64,000 nucleotides of DNA from Archivesica marissinica (taxonomy: Eukaryota; Mollusca; Bivalvia; Venerida; Vesicomyidae), in NCBI GenBank assembly GCA_014843695.1, contig CM026403.1:2596065-2660064 (forward strand), given 5' to 3'. Below the pieces are notes generated by a model, which made no database searches, had not been told where the DNA came from, and saw only the letters and a list, made by a program, of their open reading frames with translations. A program made the translations under genes and the position numbers. Of the stretch, positions 27,401 through 42,400 are shown one piece after another (position 1 is the stretch's first letter; each line of letters starts with the position of its first letter).

Positions 27401-30400
27401 CATCAGTTGCATCGGGTATGTGATCGGAACATCATGAACACGCAAGAATGTAATTGTAAAAAAGTATTTAATCTGTCAAAGCCAATGTCTGGTAAGTGTT
27501 GTATGCTGACATTTGTCCTGTACCACATAGAATATGGACACTTTACTGCAGATTTGTCTAAATAGTCGTAATAAATGTGTGAACATTGCAGGTTGAGCGT
27601 ATCCAATGATCTCAAAATAGATGCTGAGAGAGATCTCAGAGACATCGGAGCTTCCAAGATCGACGTACATGCCTTAAATAAGGTAAGTCGAATCAATATT
27701 TGACTCCCAATGACTGGGCTAGTCACAACAGTCGTCTACAGCAAACATTATCTACTTGATAACTACGGAACAGTTACACCTACATTATTTTGCTCCCAGA
27801 TATGCTGTACATGAGGGTTATATTACAGTCCCGCATGCCTGTCCATTTCTTGTCTTGTCCATATCTGTAAAACAACATACAAGGCATTTCCTTGGACTTG
27901 TATCAAATTGTTACATCGTCGAGATGCCATCGTCGTGCCAATCCCACAACTTCAAATCACTTAGTCCTGCTGTCAGTACGAATCTCACTGATTGTGTAGA
28001 TTCTTTAATTTTCAGAAGCTATCCAGCTGGCTTGCGGTAGCTCTTTGGTTCTACCCAGGTGCCCGTCCATACCTGAAATAACAATAAAAGCTGGATATTT
28101 GCTATATGTCCTAAGCTGTCGGTGCAACTCTAAACCCCAAAACAAAGATTGGTCTGACAGACATTGAGGGATTGCGACATATTTTAGCACAAGTGATCAC
28201 CATAATAGACAGACCATGAACAGAACATAATGAGACCCTTGCTGTTGTGGAAACCAGTATATTCGGAATGTGCCATCTCATCAGGCTCTATGCTGTTTCA
28301 CTTGATAGTGGAACTAAAACACTTCGCTGAATAGCAAACAACATAGATCATGACGCCACTGATTCGCTGATTTGGATCTGTATTCTTTCCAAAGTATTTA
28401 GTGTGAGTCGGTCATGTTAAATTCAGTTGTCTGTAGGCCAGTGTCCAGGCTGTTTGTGGCTGTATTAATCATCTTCAATGATACCTCTGGTGTGTATAAT
28501 ATTATTATGAACTTGTTTGTGTTACAGTTCAAGTATGCTAAGATCTCCGGTAAGGAGAACGGTCATGTGAAGAAAGGTATTATATTTGCTACGTACTCAT
28601 CCCTGATTGGCGAGAGTCACTCCGGCGGCAAGTACAAGACACGCTTCAAACAGCTTGTCAAGTGGTGTGGCAAAGGATTTGATGGAGTTGTATCCTTTCT
28701 TTTGAAACTGAAATGAATTGTGTTGTCTCTCTGAGGCCATATGAAGAAGGTGTTTGGTTTGTACAAATTTATTTTAGATCAATTGCAAAGCAAGTTTTTA
28801 CAACATTAGATTAATCTTAATCGCGACGCCTCCTGAAGAGATGAAGTCATTTTAGATTTTTGGAGGATAGTGCAATGATAGACAAAGACTCATTCAAGAG
28901 TCTCCTCTGGTTCTTTTACGTACACGGTGTACAGCACTGACACAATACCTTGGCTTAAAGTCCCATCTGAAAGACTGTTAATTTTATTATGGTCAGACGG
29001 GGGATCGAACATGCGATCCCTGTATTACCAGTCCAGCGTGTTAACCACTGGACTACAGATCCGTCAGGATTTATGTATCTCACCAAAGGACACTACCACC
29101 ATGGTTGTGACGGGCTCAAACTCGCACTGTTTGAGCTTGTTATCAGAATTACCACATGTTTGTTCTCCATTACGAAGGTATACATGTTCTCCATTACAAA
29201 GGTATACATGTTCTCCATTACAAAGGTATACATGTTCTCCATTACAAAGGTATACATGTTCTCCATTACAAAGGTATACATGTTCTCCATTACAAAGGTA
29301 TACATGTTCTCCATTACAAAGGTATACATGTTCTCCATTACGAAGGTATACATGTTCTCCATTACGAAGGTATACATGTTCTCCATTACGAAGGTATACA
29401 TGTTCTCCATTACATGTTCTCCATTACAAAGGTATACATGTTCTCCATTACAAAGGTATACATGTTCTCCATTACAAAGGTATACATGTTCTCCATTACA
29501 AAGTATACATGTTCTCCATTACAAAGGTATACATGTTCTCCATTACGAAGGTATACATGTTCTCCATTACGAAGGTATACATGTTCTCCATTACGAAGGT
29601 ATACATGTTCTCCATTACGAAGGTATACATGTTCTCCATTACAAAGGTATACATGTTCTCCATTACAAAGGTATACATGTTCTCCATTACAAAGGTATAC
29701 ATGTTCTCCATTACGAAGGTATACATGTTCTCCATTACGAAGGTATACATGTTCTCCATTACAAAGGTATACATGTTCTCCATTACAAAGGTATACATGT
29801 TCTCCATTACAAAGGTATACATGTTCTCCATTACAAAGGTATACATGTTCTCCATTACGAAGGTATACATGTTCTCCATTACAAAGGTATACATGTTCTC
29901 CATTACAAAGGTATACATGTTCTCCATTACAAAGGTATACATGTTCTCCATTACAAAGGTATACATGTTCTCCATTACAAAGGTATACATGTTCTCCATT
30001 ACAAAGGTATACATGTTCTCCATTACAAAGGTATACATGTTCTCCATTACAAAGGTATACATGTTCTCCATTACAAAGGTATACATGTTCTCCATTACAA
30101 AGGTATACATGTTCTCCATTACAAAGGTATACATGTTCTCCATTACGAAGGTATACATGTTCTCCATTACGAAGGTATACATGTTCTCCATTACAAAGGT
30201 ATACATGTTCTCCATTACAAAGGTATACATGTTCTCCATTACAAAGGTATACATGTTCTCCATTACAAAGGTATACATGTTCTCCATTACAAAGGTATAC
30301 ATGTTCTCCATTACAAAGGTATACATGTTCTCCATTACGAAGGTATACATGTTCTCCATTACGAAGGTATACATGTTCTCCATTACGAAGGTATACATGT

Positions 30401-33400
30401 TCTCCATTACGAAGGTATACATGTTCTCCATTACAAAGGTATACATGTTCTCCATTACGAAGGTATACATGTTCTCCATTACAAAGGTATACATGTTCTC
30501 CATTACGAAGGTATACATGTTCTCCATTACAAAGGTATACATGTTCTCCATTACGAAGGTATACATGTTCTCCATTACAAAGGTATACATGTTCTCCATT
30601 ACAAAGGTATACATGTTCTCCATTACGAAGGTATACATGTTCTCCATTACAAAGGTATACATGTTCTCCATTACGAAGGTATACATGTTCTCCATTACAA
30701 AGGTATACATGTTCTCCATTACAAAGGTATACATGTTCTCCATTACAAAGGTATACATGTTCTCCATTACGAAGGTATACATGTTCTCCATTACGAAGGT
30801 ATACATGTTCTCCATTACAAAGGTATACATGTTCTCCATTACAAAGGTATACATGTTCTCCATTACAAAGGTATACATGTTCTCCATTACAAAGGTATAC
30901 ATGTTATCCATTACAAAGGTATACATGTTCTCCATTACAAAGGTATACATGTTCTCCATTACAAAGGTATACATGTTCTCCATTACAAAGGTATACATGT
31001 TCTCCATTACATGTTCTCCATTACGAAGGTATACATGTTCTCCATTACGAAGGTATACATGTTCTCCATTACAAAGGTATACATGTTCTCCATTACAAAG
31101 GTATACATGTTCTCCATTACAAAGGTATACATGTTCTCCATTACAAAGGTATACATGTTCTCCATTACAAAGGTATACATGTTCTCCATTACAAAGGTAT
31201 ACATGTTCTCCATTACAAAGGTATACATGTTATCCATTACAAAGGTATACATGTTCTCCATTACAAAGGTATACATGTTCTCCATTACAAAGGTATACAT
31301 GTTTCCATTACAAAGGTATACATGTTCTCCATTACAAAGGTATACATGTTCTCCATTACAAAGGTATACATGTTCTCCATTACAAAGGTATACATGTTCT
31401 CCATTACGAAGGTATACATGTTCTCCATTACAAAGGTATACATGTTCTCCATTACGAAGGTATACATGTTCTCCATTACGAAGGTATACATGTTCTCCAT
31501 TACATGTTCTCCATTACGAAGGTATACATGTTCTCCAGTACATATTATCCATTACAAAGGTATACATGTTCTCCATTACAAAGGTATACATGTTCTCCAT
31601 TACAAAGGTATACATGTTCTCCATTACAAAGGTATACATGTTCTCCATTACAAAGGTATACATGTTATCCATTACAAAGGTATACATGTTCTCCATTACA
31701 AAGGTATACATGTTCTCCATTACAAAGGTATACATGTTATCCATTACAAAGGTATACATGTTCTCCATTACAAAGGTATACATGTTCTCCATTACAAAGG
31801 TATACATGTTCTCCATTACAAAGGTATACATGTTCTCCATTACGAAGGTATACATGTTCTCCATTACAAAGGTATACATGTTCTCCATTACGAAGGTATA
31901 CATGTTCTCCATTACGAAGGTATACATGTTCTCCATTACATGTTCTCCATTACGAAGGTATACATGTTCTCCAGTACATATTATCCATTACAAAGGTATA
32001 CATGTTCTCCATTACGAAGGTATACATGTTCTCCATTACAAAGGTATACATGTTCTCCATTACAAAAGTATACATGTTCTCCATTACGAAGGTATACATG
32101 TTCTCCATTACGAAGGTATACATGTTCTCCATTACATGTTCTCCATTACGAAGGTATACATGTTCTCCAGTACATATTATCCATTACAAAGGTATACATG
32201 TTCTCCATTACGAAGGTATACATGTTCTCCATTACAAAGGTATACATGTTCTCCATTACAAAAGTATACATGTTCTCCATTACGAAGGTATACATGTTCT
32301 CCATTACAAAAGTATACATGTTCTCCATTACAAAGGTATACATGTTCTCCATTACAAAAGTATACATGTTCTCCATTACGAAGGTATACATGTTCTCCAT
32401 TACAAAGGTATACATGTTCTCCATTACAAAGGTATACATATTTACCCTTGTCCATCCAGGATGCATATCTTCGAACATGTGGCAGATTCTCTCCAAACTT
32501 TCACAGATGATCTAGCATGGAAGGGGTATTTGTTTGTTGTCACTTCAGGGCTAAGCTAGGGGGATATTTTTTAAAAAGTGTTTATTGAGGACACATTACG
32601 TAGTCAACTAACTTCTCACTTGTGGCCCAGAAGTGTCACCCTATTTTGAAGGTCAAGCTTTCGGCCCTGCACTTGTCAGAAAACTGGAATTAGTGTACTA
32701 TGGTCATATTTATAGGACACATTTCTAGTTTCAACATATAATAGAATTAGATGCAAGCATGGTCGAGTGGTTACGGTCGCTGACTTGTATACCACTGTAA
32801 CCTATCATCACTGATGATCACGGGTTCGAGTCACGCTCAGGCCGTGTCTCATTTATATGAAAAAGTTGGCAGTTTCTTACGGATGTTGGTGCACCCAAAT
32901 ACTGGTTAAGCACTAGAGCCTGCCCAGGAAAGGTAAACTGGCCGTAGGCGATATAGCCCAAAATGGTGCTGATGCAGGCGTAAAACCCGAAACATATATA
33001 CGATGCAAGCATGCAATTTTATTTTGATGAAAAAGTATATTCAAATTGTGATAACCTTAACACTGAAACAAAATGTATGTAGAAAGTTGGAAAATAGGTA
33101 GAAATTGTCAATATAGTTATTACATTTTGACTAAAGAGTGATCTCTAGACACAACAATTGATTATTATGTTATTTGTTGCTGTAAATAATTGAAAAATGA
33201 AATATGTTTAACCCTTTCCTTCATAGAGGTTTAGGTGTATATACTATTATATCTCCATACAACCGACAGCCATTTACCGGTAACTATCATGCAGTGGATA
33301 AGTAGTCGCCATATCTATCCTACCTCCATAGATATTACTGGGACTTCATAGAGATTTAGGTTTATATACTATTATATCTCCATACAAATGACAGCCATTT

Positions 33401-36400
33401 AGCTATCATGCAGTAGATAAGTAGTCGCCATATCTATCCCACCTCCATAGATATTACTAGGACTTCATAGAGATTTAGGTTAATATACTATTATATCTCC
33501 ATACAAACGACAGCCATTTAGCTATCATGCAATGGATAAATAGTCGCCATATCTATCCCACCTCCATAGATATTACTGGGACTACATGAGATTCTGGCCT
33601 TTATTATGAGCATTGGTTTGGCTACTACATTATAAATGTATGTTGTATTGGTAATGGCATCAAGAGGTGCTTCTATGAGGGAAAGGGTTAAGCTAAATAT
33701 TCGAACAGCAGATTCAGTATTCATCACGAGTTTTATATACCTTAACATCTACACAGATAGTATTTGATGAATGTCACAAAGCCAAGAACCTGTGTCCGGT
33801 GGGTTCTAGCAAGCCAACGAAGACCGGGCAGACGGTGCTAGAGCTGCAGAAGAGGTTGCCCAAGTCTCGGGTGGTCTATGCCAGTGCCACAGGGGCCTCG
33901 GAGCCTAAGAATATGGCCTACATGACACGGCTGGGATTGTGGGGTCAAGGAACTCCGTTCCTAGAGTTTAGTGATTTCATACAAGCAGTGGAAAGAAGGT
34001 ATATGCATGTAGTGTTATTAAGGAAATGTGTTTATACATCATACAGTATTGCGTATATCCATGCTATTAAGGAAATGTGTTTATACATCATACAGTATTG
34101 TGTATATCCTTGCTATTAAGGAAATGTGTTTATACATCATACAGTATTGTGTATATCCTTGCTATTAAGGAAATGTGTTTATACATCAGTCAGTATTGCC
34201 TATATACATGCTACTAAATCAACATTAATTTCTGTTGTACCGCGGTCAGTACATATTGCCTATATACATGTTGTTAAGGCCATAATAAACTTCTGTTGTA
34301 TGTCTGCCGGTATGCCTTGGAAAATGTCTTGCAGTGGTTCGTCTATGCCTTGGAAAATGTCTTGCAGTGGTTCGTCTATGCCTTGGAAAATGCCTTGCAG
34401 TGGTTCGTCTATGCCTTGGAAGATGTCTTGCAGTGGTTCGTCTACGCCTTGGAAAATGTCTTGCAGTAGTTCGTCTACGCCTTGGAAAATGTCTTGCAGT
34501 GGTTCGTCTATGCCTTGGAAAATGTCTCGCAGTAGTTAATCTATGCCTTGGAAAATGTCTTGCAGTGGTTTGTCTATGCCTTGGAAAATGTCTTGCAGTA
34601 GTTCGTCTACGCCTTGGAAAATGTCTTGCAGTGGTTCGTCTATGCCTTGGAAAATGTCTTGCAGTAGTTCATCTACGCCTTGGTAAATGTCTTGCAGTGG
34701 TTCGTCTATGCCTTGGAAAATGTCTTGCAGTAGTTCATCTACGCCTTGGTAAATGTCTGCTGAGAATCCTGACCATGTTATAACAGTTCTTTCTCTTGTT
34801 CTGTTCACAGAGGTGTTGGTGCTATGGAGTTAGTTGCCATGGACATGAAGCTACGAGGAATGTATATCGCTAGGCAACTCAGCTTTAAAGGTGTCTCGTT
34901 CAAGATAGAGGAGATCCCGGTAGACAAACCGTTTGTCAGCATGTATAATGAAGCAGTGCAATTAGTAAGAACAATTTACACAGCAGACCTATATAAACAT
35001 AGAACTTGTACACCTTTTTCACCAATATGTACTGCCTTACTGCCTCTTTGATCAATCACCGCAAGTTAACAAAAAAACTTTCTAAGGGCTTATCCCATAT
35101 TACCCCCTTCCGCACCTCATCGAAGCTCATAATGCACCTTGCCTCTATTCTGACTCACCCTGTCCTTTTTCTGACCCACCCTGTCCCTTTTCTGACCCAC
35201 CCTGCCCCTTTTCTGACCCATTCTGCCCCTTTTCTGACTCACCCTGCCCTTTTTTCCACTCTAGAATAAACCCTAGACAATTGGGGTAATAAATCTGCAT
35301 TTGAAAAATGCTTAAGCATAGAAAATCTTTTTCATGTGATTCAGATAACGTTATTTACATTGATGGAAAAGTTTATTTATACGTTGTGTATGCTTATCAC
35401 AGTGGGTAGATGCAAGAGAGATGTTCCAGTCTGCCGCTGACCTTGTCGATGCTGACCATCGTCTTAGAAAATGTATGTGGGGTCAGTTTTGGTCGGCACA
35501 TCAGCGATTCTTCAAATATCTGTGTATATCGGCCAAGGTGCCCCATTGTGTACGACTGGCCAGGGAGGCTATACGGGATGGCAAGGTGAGTTATGTAGTG
35601 CCTGTAGTGCACCGCTCTGTATGAATGATGCTTAGGGAATGATGTGTTTATTAATTCACTAAGCTGTAATGCCGATCTCCCCGGATATCACTGTGTACAA
35701 TTACCAGGGTTGTTCAATAATATACAGTCTACATCCATTATGTCGAATTCCGTCGGACCGAACAAAATACTTCGACATAACCGAAGTTTGACTCAGCGAA
35801 ATACTATATAAACAGAGCCAGTTATATGTAAAATGGTAGTATCTGAAATGGGACTTTGATCCGACTTTGAGATAACCAGAGAATTCGACATAACCGACTT
35901 TGACATAACAGATATAGATTGTATGCAGAATTAACTTCTAAATGCCTCGGTTACATATGGATCAGTAGGTGTCATATTCTTTAAATAGTTAATACTAGCA
36001 TGCAATTTACATAGACATCTGATGAATGCATGTGCAGAGGCATGCAGAATTCCTTGAGGAGGACATACAGCATCTTCCCAGTTCAGGGCTGTAGCTAGAT
36101 CTTCAAGGTAGGGAGAAGATTAAGGTATTCAAGGGTGGAGACTCGACTATGTGTTATCTGTATATTTTATATGGAAAAAAATAGGGAGAAGTGAAGCTGC
36201 TCAGGTAGACTTTCTCCCGTGTCTCCCTCTAGCTTGAGCCCTGCCGTTATTAGTGGCAACCGAAGTAGGATGCATGTAGCAATAGCTTTCTAGGCAGAAG
36301 AAATGATTGTCGGTTTATATTCGTGACTTTCTGTTGTTACAGTGTGTGGTGATTGGTCTACAGTCGACAGGTGAAGCACGAACTTTAGAGCAGCTTGAAG

Positions 36401-39400
36401 AGATGGGTGGAGAACTTAATGATTTTGTCTCTACAGCTAAGTAAGTCTATCTATACAAAATTGTGGGCAGTCCCATCAAAGCCTGCAGTCCCATCAATAT
36501 GGGCAATCAATGTGGGCAGTCCCATCAAAGCCTGCAATCAATATGGGCAGTCCCATCAATGTGGGCAATCAATGTGGGCAGTCCCATCAAAGCCTGCAGT
36601 CCCATCAATGTGGGCAGTCCCATCAATGTGGGCAATCAATGTGGGCAGTCCCATCAAAGCCTGCAGTCCCATCAATATGGGCAGTCCCATCAAGTGGGCA
36701 GTCCCTCAAGCCTGCAGTCCCATCAATATGGGCAGTCCCATCAATGTGGGCAATCAATGTGGGCAGTCCCATCAAAGCCTGCAGTCCCATCAATGTGGGC
36801 AGTCCCATCAATGTGGGCAATCAATGTGGGCAGTCCCATCAAAGCCTGCAGTCCCATCAATGTGGGCAGTCCCATCAAAGCCTGCAGTCCCATCAATGTG
36901 GGCAGTCCCATCAATGTGGGCAATCAATGTGGGCAGTCCCATCAAAGCCTGCAGTCCCATCAATGTGATCAATGTGGGCAGTCCCTCAAAGCCTGCAGTC
37001 CCATCAATGTGGGCAGTCCCATCAAAGCCTGCAGTCCCATCAATGTGGGCAGTCCCATCAATACCTGCAGTCCCATCAATACACCCACAAACCCACCCAC
37101 AACACCCACAAACCCACCCACAACACCCACAACAATCAATTGGGCAGTCCCATCAAAGCCTGCAGTCCCATCAATGTGGGCAGTCCCATCAAAGCCTGCA
37201 GTCCCATCAATATGGGCAGTCCCATCAAAGCCTGCAGTCCCATCAAAGCCTGCAGTTACATCAATGTGGGCAGTCACATCAAAGTCTGCAGTCCCATCAA
37301 TATGGGCAGTCCCATCAAAGCCTGCAGTCCCATCAATATGGGCAGTCCCATCAAAGCCTGCAGTCCCATCACACCCACAAAGCCTGCAGTCCCATCAATA
37401 TGGGCAGTCCCATCAAAGCCTGCAGTCCCATCAATGTGGGCAGTCCCATCAAAGCCTGCAGTTACATCAATGTGGTGAGTCCCATCAAAGTCTGCAGTCC
37501 CATCAAAGCCTGCAGTCCCATCAATGTCGTGAGTCCCATCAAAGTCTGCAGTCCCATCAATGTGGGCAGTCCCATCAAAGTCTGCAGTCCCATCAATGTG
37601 GGCAGTCCCATCAAAGCCTGCAGTCCCATCAATGTTGTGAGTCCCATCAAAGCCTGCAGTTACATCAATGTGGTGAGTCCCATCAAAGTCTGCAGTCCCA
37701 TCAATGTCGTGAGTCCCATCAAAGCCTGCAGTTACATCAATGTGGTGAGTCCCATCAAAGCCTGCAGTTACATCAATGTGGTGAGTCCCATCAAAGTCTG
37801 CAGTCCCATCAATGTGGGCAGTCCCATCAAAGCCTGCAGTCCCATCAATGTGGGCAGTCCCATCAAAGTCTGCAGTCCCATCAATGTCGTGAGTCCCATC
37901 AAAGCCTGCAGTTACATCAATGTCGTGAGTCCCATCAAAGCCTGCAGTTACATCAATGTGGGACCTCATTTTTCTTGTCAATTTATAAGTACAAGTAACA
38001 TTATAATACATTAGGTCATGGAAAACCTGAAGAAAGATATAGGGAGAGGCAACCGTTATTTATACACGATTTATCTCATTGGAACCCTCTACCTCCCTGT
38101 ATGTTTCCTCTTGTTTGGCTTATAGAATTTAAATGAATTTAATAAAAGAAGCAGTTGATTTATCTGTGTTCAGGTTTAACTTAGAATGTATGATTTAACA
38201 GAGGGGTGATACAGACCGTTGTCGAGAAACATTTCCCCGCCCCAGACAGAAGGAAGTTCTTTGACATTTTTGGCCTTGGTAACAACTCGGTGTTCAGCAA
38301 CGAAGACAGTAACTCATCGACGCCCGGCAGCAACAAAAGGAAGAAAGGTATGTTATGTGTGGTATGTTGCTCTCATTTATTGCATGGTTTATATGCTATA
38401 TGGCTATATTGAAAGTGAGTTTGATTCTGTAGTGAGTGTAGTCTTGATATGAAATTATGAATCCATTATCTGTGTCCCGGCACTGGTATGTTTATGTGTG
38501 CTATGGCCCGGCTTGGCACTATGTTGCCCGTGCTTGCTGTGACCCGGCCTGGAACTATGTTACCTCTACTTTGCTGTGGCCTGACTTGTGGCTATATTGC
38601 CTGTGCTTGCTGTGACCCGGCTTGGCGCTATATTGCCTGTGCTTGCTGTGACCCGGCTTGGCGCTATATTGCCTGTGCTTGCTGCAACCCGGCTTGGCGC
38701 TATATTGCCTGTGCTTGCTGCAACCCGGCTTGGCGCTATAGTGCATGTGCTGGCTGTGGCCCAGCTTTGTGATAAATCGCCTGTATTTACTTTGGCAGGG
38801 CTGGGTGATATAGTGCCAATGCTTGCTGTGGCCCGGCTTGTCACTGTATTGCATGTGTTTATTGTTTAGTTCTATCAAGCACATCTTCCCCATTCCAGCA
38901 TATACCATAACTACTGTCAAGTTTTTCATCTTATAACCCTATCCCACATAGGAGCACCTGAACACACCTTGTAGTCCCGCTTCCCACATAGAAGCACCTG
39001 AACAAACCTTGTAGCCCTGCTTCCCACATAGGAGCACCTGAACACACCTTGTAGCCTTGCTTCCCACATAGGAGTACCTGAACACACCTTGTAGTCCTGC
39101 TTCCCACATAGGAGCACCTGAACACACCTTGTAGCCTTGCTTCCCACATAGGAATACCTGAACACACCTTGTAGCCTTGCTTCCCACATAGAAGCACCTG
39201 AACACACCTTGTAGTCCCGCTTCCCACATAGAAGCACCTGAACACACCTTGTAGTCCCGCTTCCCACATAGAAGCACCTGAACACACCTTGTAGCCCTGC
39301 TTCCCACATAGAAGCACCTGAACACACCTTGTAGCCCTGCTTCCCACATAGTAGCACCTGAACACACCTTGTAGTCCCGCTTCCCACATAGGAGCACCTG

Positions 39401-42400
39401 AACACACCTTGTAGTCCCGCTTCCCACATAGTAGCACCTGAACACACCTTGTAGCCCTGCCTCCCACATAGTAGCACCTGAACACACCTTGTAGTCCCGC
39501 TTCCCACATAGAAGCACCTGAACACACCTTGTAGCCCTGTTTCCCACATAGGAGTACCTGAACACACCTTGTAGTCCCGCTTCCCACATAGAAGCACCTG
39601 AACACACCTTGTAGTCCCGCTTCCCACATAAAGCACCTGAACACACCTTGTAGCCCTGTTTCCCACATAGGAGCACCTGAACACACCATATTCAATACAT
39701 TTCCCTATTAATATTAATCAAACATAGAAAAACATGCATAATAAAGTCGTCATAATATATTGGAGCCAAGCTTCAATATTTCCAGTAACCTCTATGGAGG
39801 TGAGGTAGATATGTGGACTGATTGCTACCCTATGTATGGAGATACAGTAGTATGTAAGCCTGGTGGAAAGGGTTGAAGTGTGGAAGCGCTCAGATGAATC
39901 GGCTTTATTTCAGAACAAGCTGGGGGTAATCCATCAAAACGATCAAAGGGAGAGTCGGACACAGATTCGTCATCAGACAGCGAGGAGAGTGAACTCGACT
40001 TCGGTCTCAGTGACACGTCGGATGATGATGACGACAACGATGATGATGATAATGGCAATTTCAACCCATTTGGCAGTGGTTCAGATAGTGATGAAGGTAT
40101 GTATTGTGTGAACTTGTCAACTTTGATGTAAAATATCCAGGAAATGAAACTTGTGCTATTTGCTGGTTTGGGTGTTTCTGAAACAAACAGATATTGTCAT
40201 GGTTTGGTGGACTTTGGTATCATTTCCTCTCATCCAGCATTCTTGCTCTGTCGCAAGACTTTCATTATATATCTTCATATGTAGATGAACTGATGTGTGC
40301 ATACAATACCTAATAGTTTCTATTGCTCTAGCTGGATAGGCGGTCCGATTAGCACAGCGATTGTCACACTCACTTGCTCTAGCTGGATAGGCTGTTCGAT
40401 TAGCGCAGCGATTGTCACACTCACTTGCTCTAGCTGGATAGGCTGTTCGATTAGCGCAGCGATTGTCACACTCACTTGCTCTAGCTGGATAGGTGGTCCG
40501 ATTAGCGCAGCGATTGTCACACTCACTTGCTCTAGCTGGATAGGCGGTTCGATTAGCGCAGCGATTGTCACACTCACTTGCTCTAGCTGGATAGGCGGTC
40601 CGATTAGCGCAGCGATTGTCACACTCACTTGCTCTAGCTGGATAGGCTGTTCGATTAGCGCAGCGATTGTCACACTCACTTGCTCTAGCTGGATAGGCGG
40701 TCCGATTAGCGCAGCGATTGTCACACTCACTTGCTCTAGCTGGATAGGCGGTCCGATTAGCGCAGCGATTGTCACACTCACTTGCTCTAGCTGGATAGGC
40801 TGTTCGATTAGCGCAGCGATTGTCACACTCACTTGCTCTAGCTGGATAGGCGGTCCGATTAGCGCAGCGATTGTCACACTCACTTGCTCTAGCTGGATAG
40901 GCAGTTCGATTAGCGCAGCGATTGTCACACTCACTTGCTCTAGCTGGATAGGCGGTCCGATTAGCGCAGCGATTGTCACACTCACTTGCTCTAGCTGGAT
41001 AGGCGGTTCGATTAGCGCAGCGATTGTCACACTCACTTGCTCTAGCTGGATAGGCGGTTCGATTAGCGCAGCGATTGTCACACTCACTTGCTCTAGCTGG
41101 ATAGGCTGTTCGATTAGCGCAGCGATTGTCACACTCACTTGCTCTAGCTGGATAGGCGGTCCGATTAGCACAGCGATTGTCACACTCACTTGCTCTAGCT
41201 GGATAGGCTGTTCGATTAGCGCAGCGATTGTCACACTCACTTGCTCTAGCTGGATAGGCTGTTCGATTAGCGCAGCGATTGTCACACTCACTTGCTCTAG
41301 CTGGATAGGCTGTTCGATTAGCGCAGCGATTGTCACACTCACTTGCTCTAGCTGGATAGGCGGTCCGATTAGCACAGCGATTGTCACACTCACTTGCTCT
41401 AGCTGGATAGGCGGTCCGATTAGCACAGCGATTGTCACACTCACTTGCTCTAGCTGGATAGGCGGTCCGATTAGCACAGCGATTGTCACACTCACTTGCT
41501 CTAGCTGGATAGGCTGTTCGATTAGCGCAGCGATTGTCACACTCACTTGCTCTAGCTGGATAGGCTGTTCGATTAGCGCAGCGATTGTCACACTCACTTG
41601 CTCTAGCTGGATAGGCTGTTCGATTAGCGCAGCGATTGTCACTCACTTGCTCTAGCTGGATAGGCGGTCCGATTAGCACAGCGATTGTCACACTCACTTG
41701 CTCTAGCTGGATAGGCGGTCCGATTAGCACAGCGATTGTCACACTCGCATCGCACCAATGGACCACATATTCGCTTTCATCCATTTTAACGAGAATGATT
41801 AATTTAAGTTCTTAAAGCTTGTTTCGCAATCGTTGTAGACAGGGATCTCCGTGGCTGAGTAGCTATGGTCAGTGACTTCAAATACTTGCCCCTCACTGCT
41901 GTTAGGTTTGAATCCCACATGTGTTTTTTTTAAATTCTTTCAAGTGAGGAAGCTATCCAGCTGGCTTGCGGAAGGTCAGTGGTTCTACCTGGGTACCATG
42001 CCTGAAATAATGTTTGGAGGAGCATTCGGGGTCTTCCTCCTACAATAATAGCTGGAGAATCGCCGTATGGCCTAAACTGGACGTTAAACCCCAAAACAAA
42101 CAAACAAAATGTAGTTGATAACTATTCCAACTCTTGACCTTGACACTCATCGAGCATTAGTCGAGCTCTTGTATCCAATCAACCTATACACGTTCTTTAC
42201 CATCATACTACCTTACTAATGATGTAACCACAAAACAGTTTGTTACATTTACAATAATCTCGATCATTAACACTATTAGCTTTGCCTGTCCTGGATTTTA
42301 CATTCCTAGGTTCTCCACTTCCCTCCCACATTGAGAGCCACACCCTCGCTTGTATCCGTGCCAACAACTGTTAGAAATTGTTTATACAAATTTATTTTAG

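Noticed and set aside
28927..32559. Forward ORFs of 1210, 1173 and 1119 codons and minus ORFs of up to 503 codons
   Set aside because: All are translations of one stop-free 24-bp repeat. Three overlapping forward frames cannot all be genes, there is no normal protein composition, and the region is intron 8 between two well-placed exons.
36970..37800. Extra splice donors GTGAGT in the 36-bp array as real sites
   Set aside because: They arise from a common array variant (GTGAGTCCC) with no matching exon upstream.
36395..38014. ORFs of 539 and 511 codons
   Set aside because: Repeat-encoded (36-bp array) and only chance-joined to the end of exon 12; exon 12 ends at a good donor.
40156..41784. 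Minus ORF of 542 codons and forward ORF of 452 codons
   Set aside because: 51-bp SINE-derived array with a period divisible by 3; open on both strands by chance.
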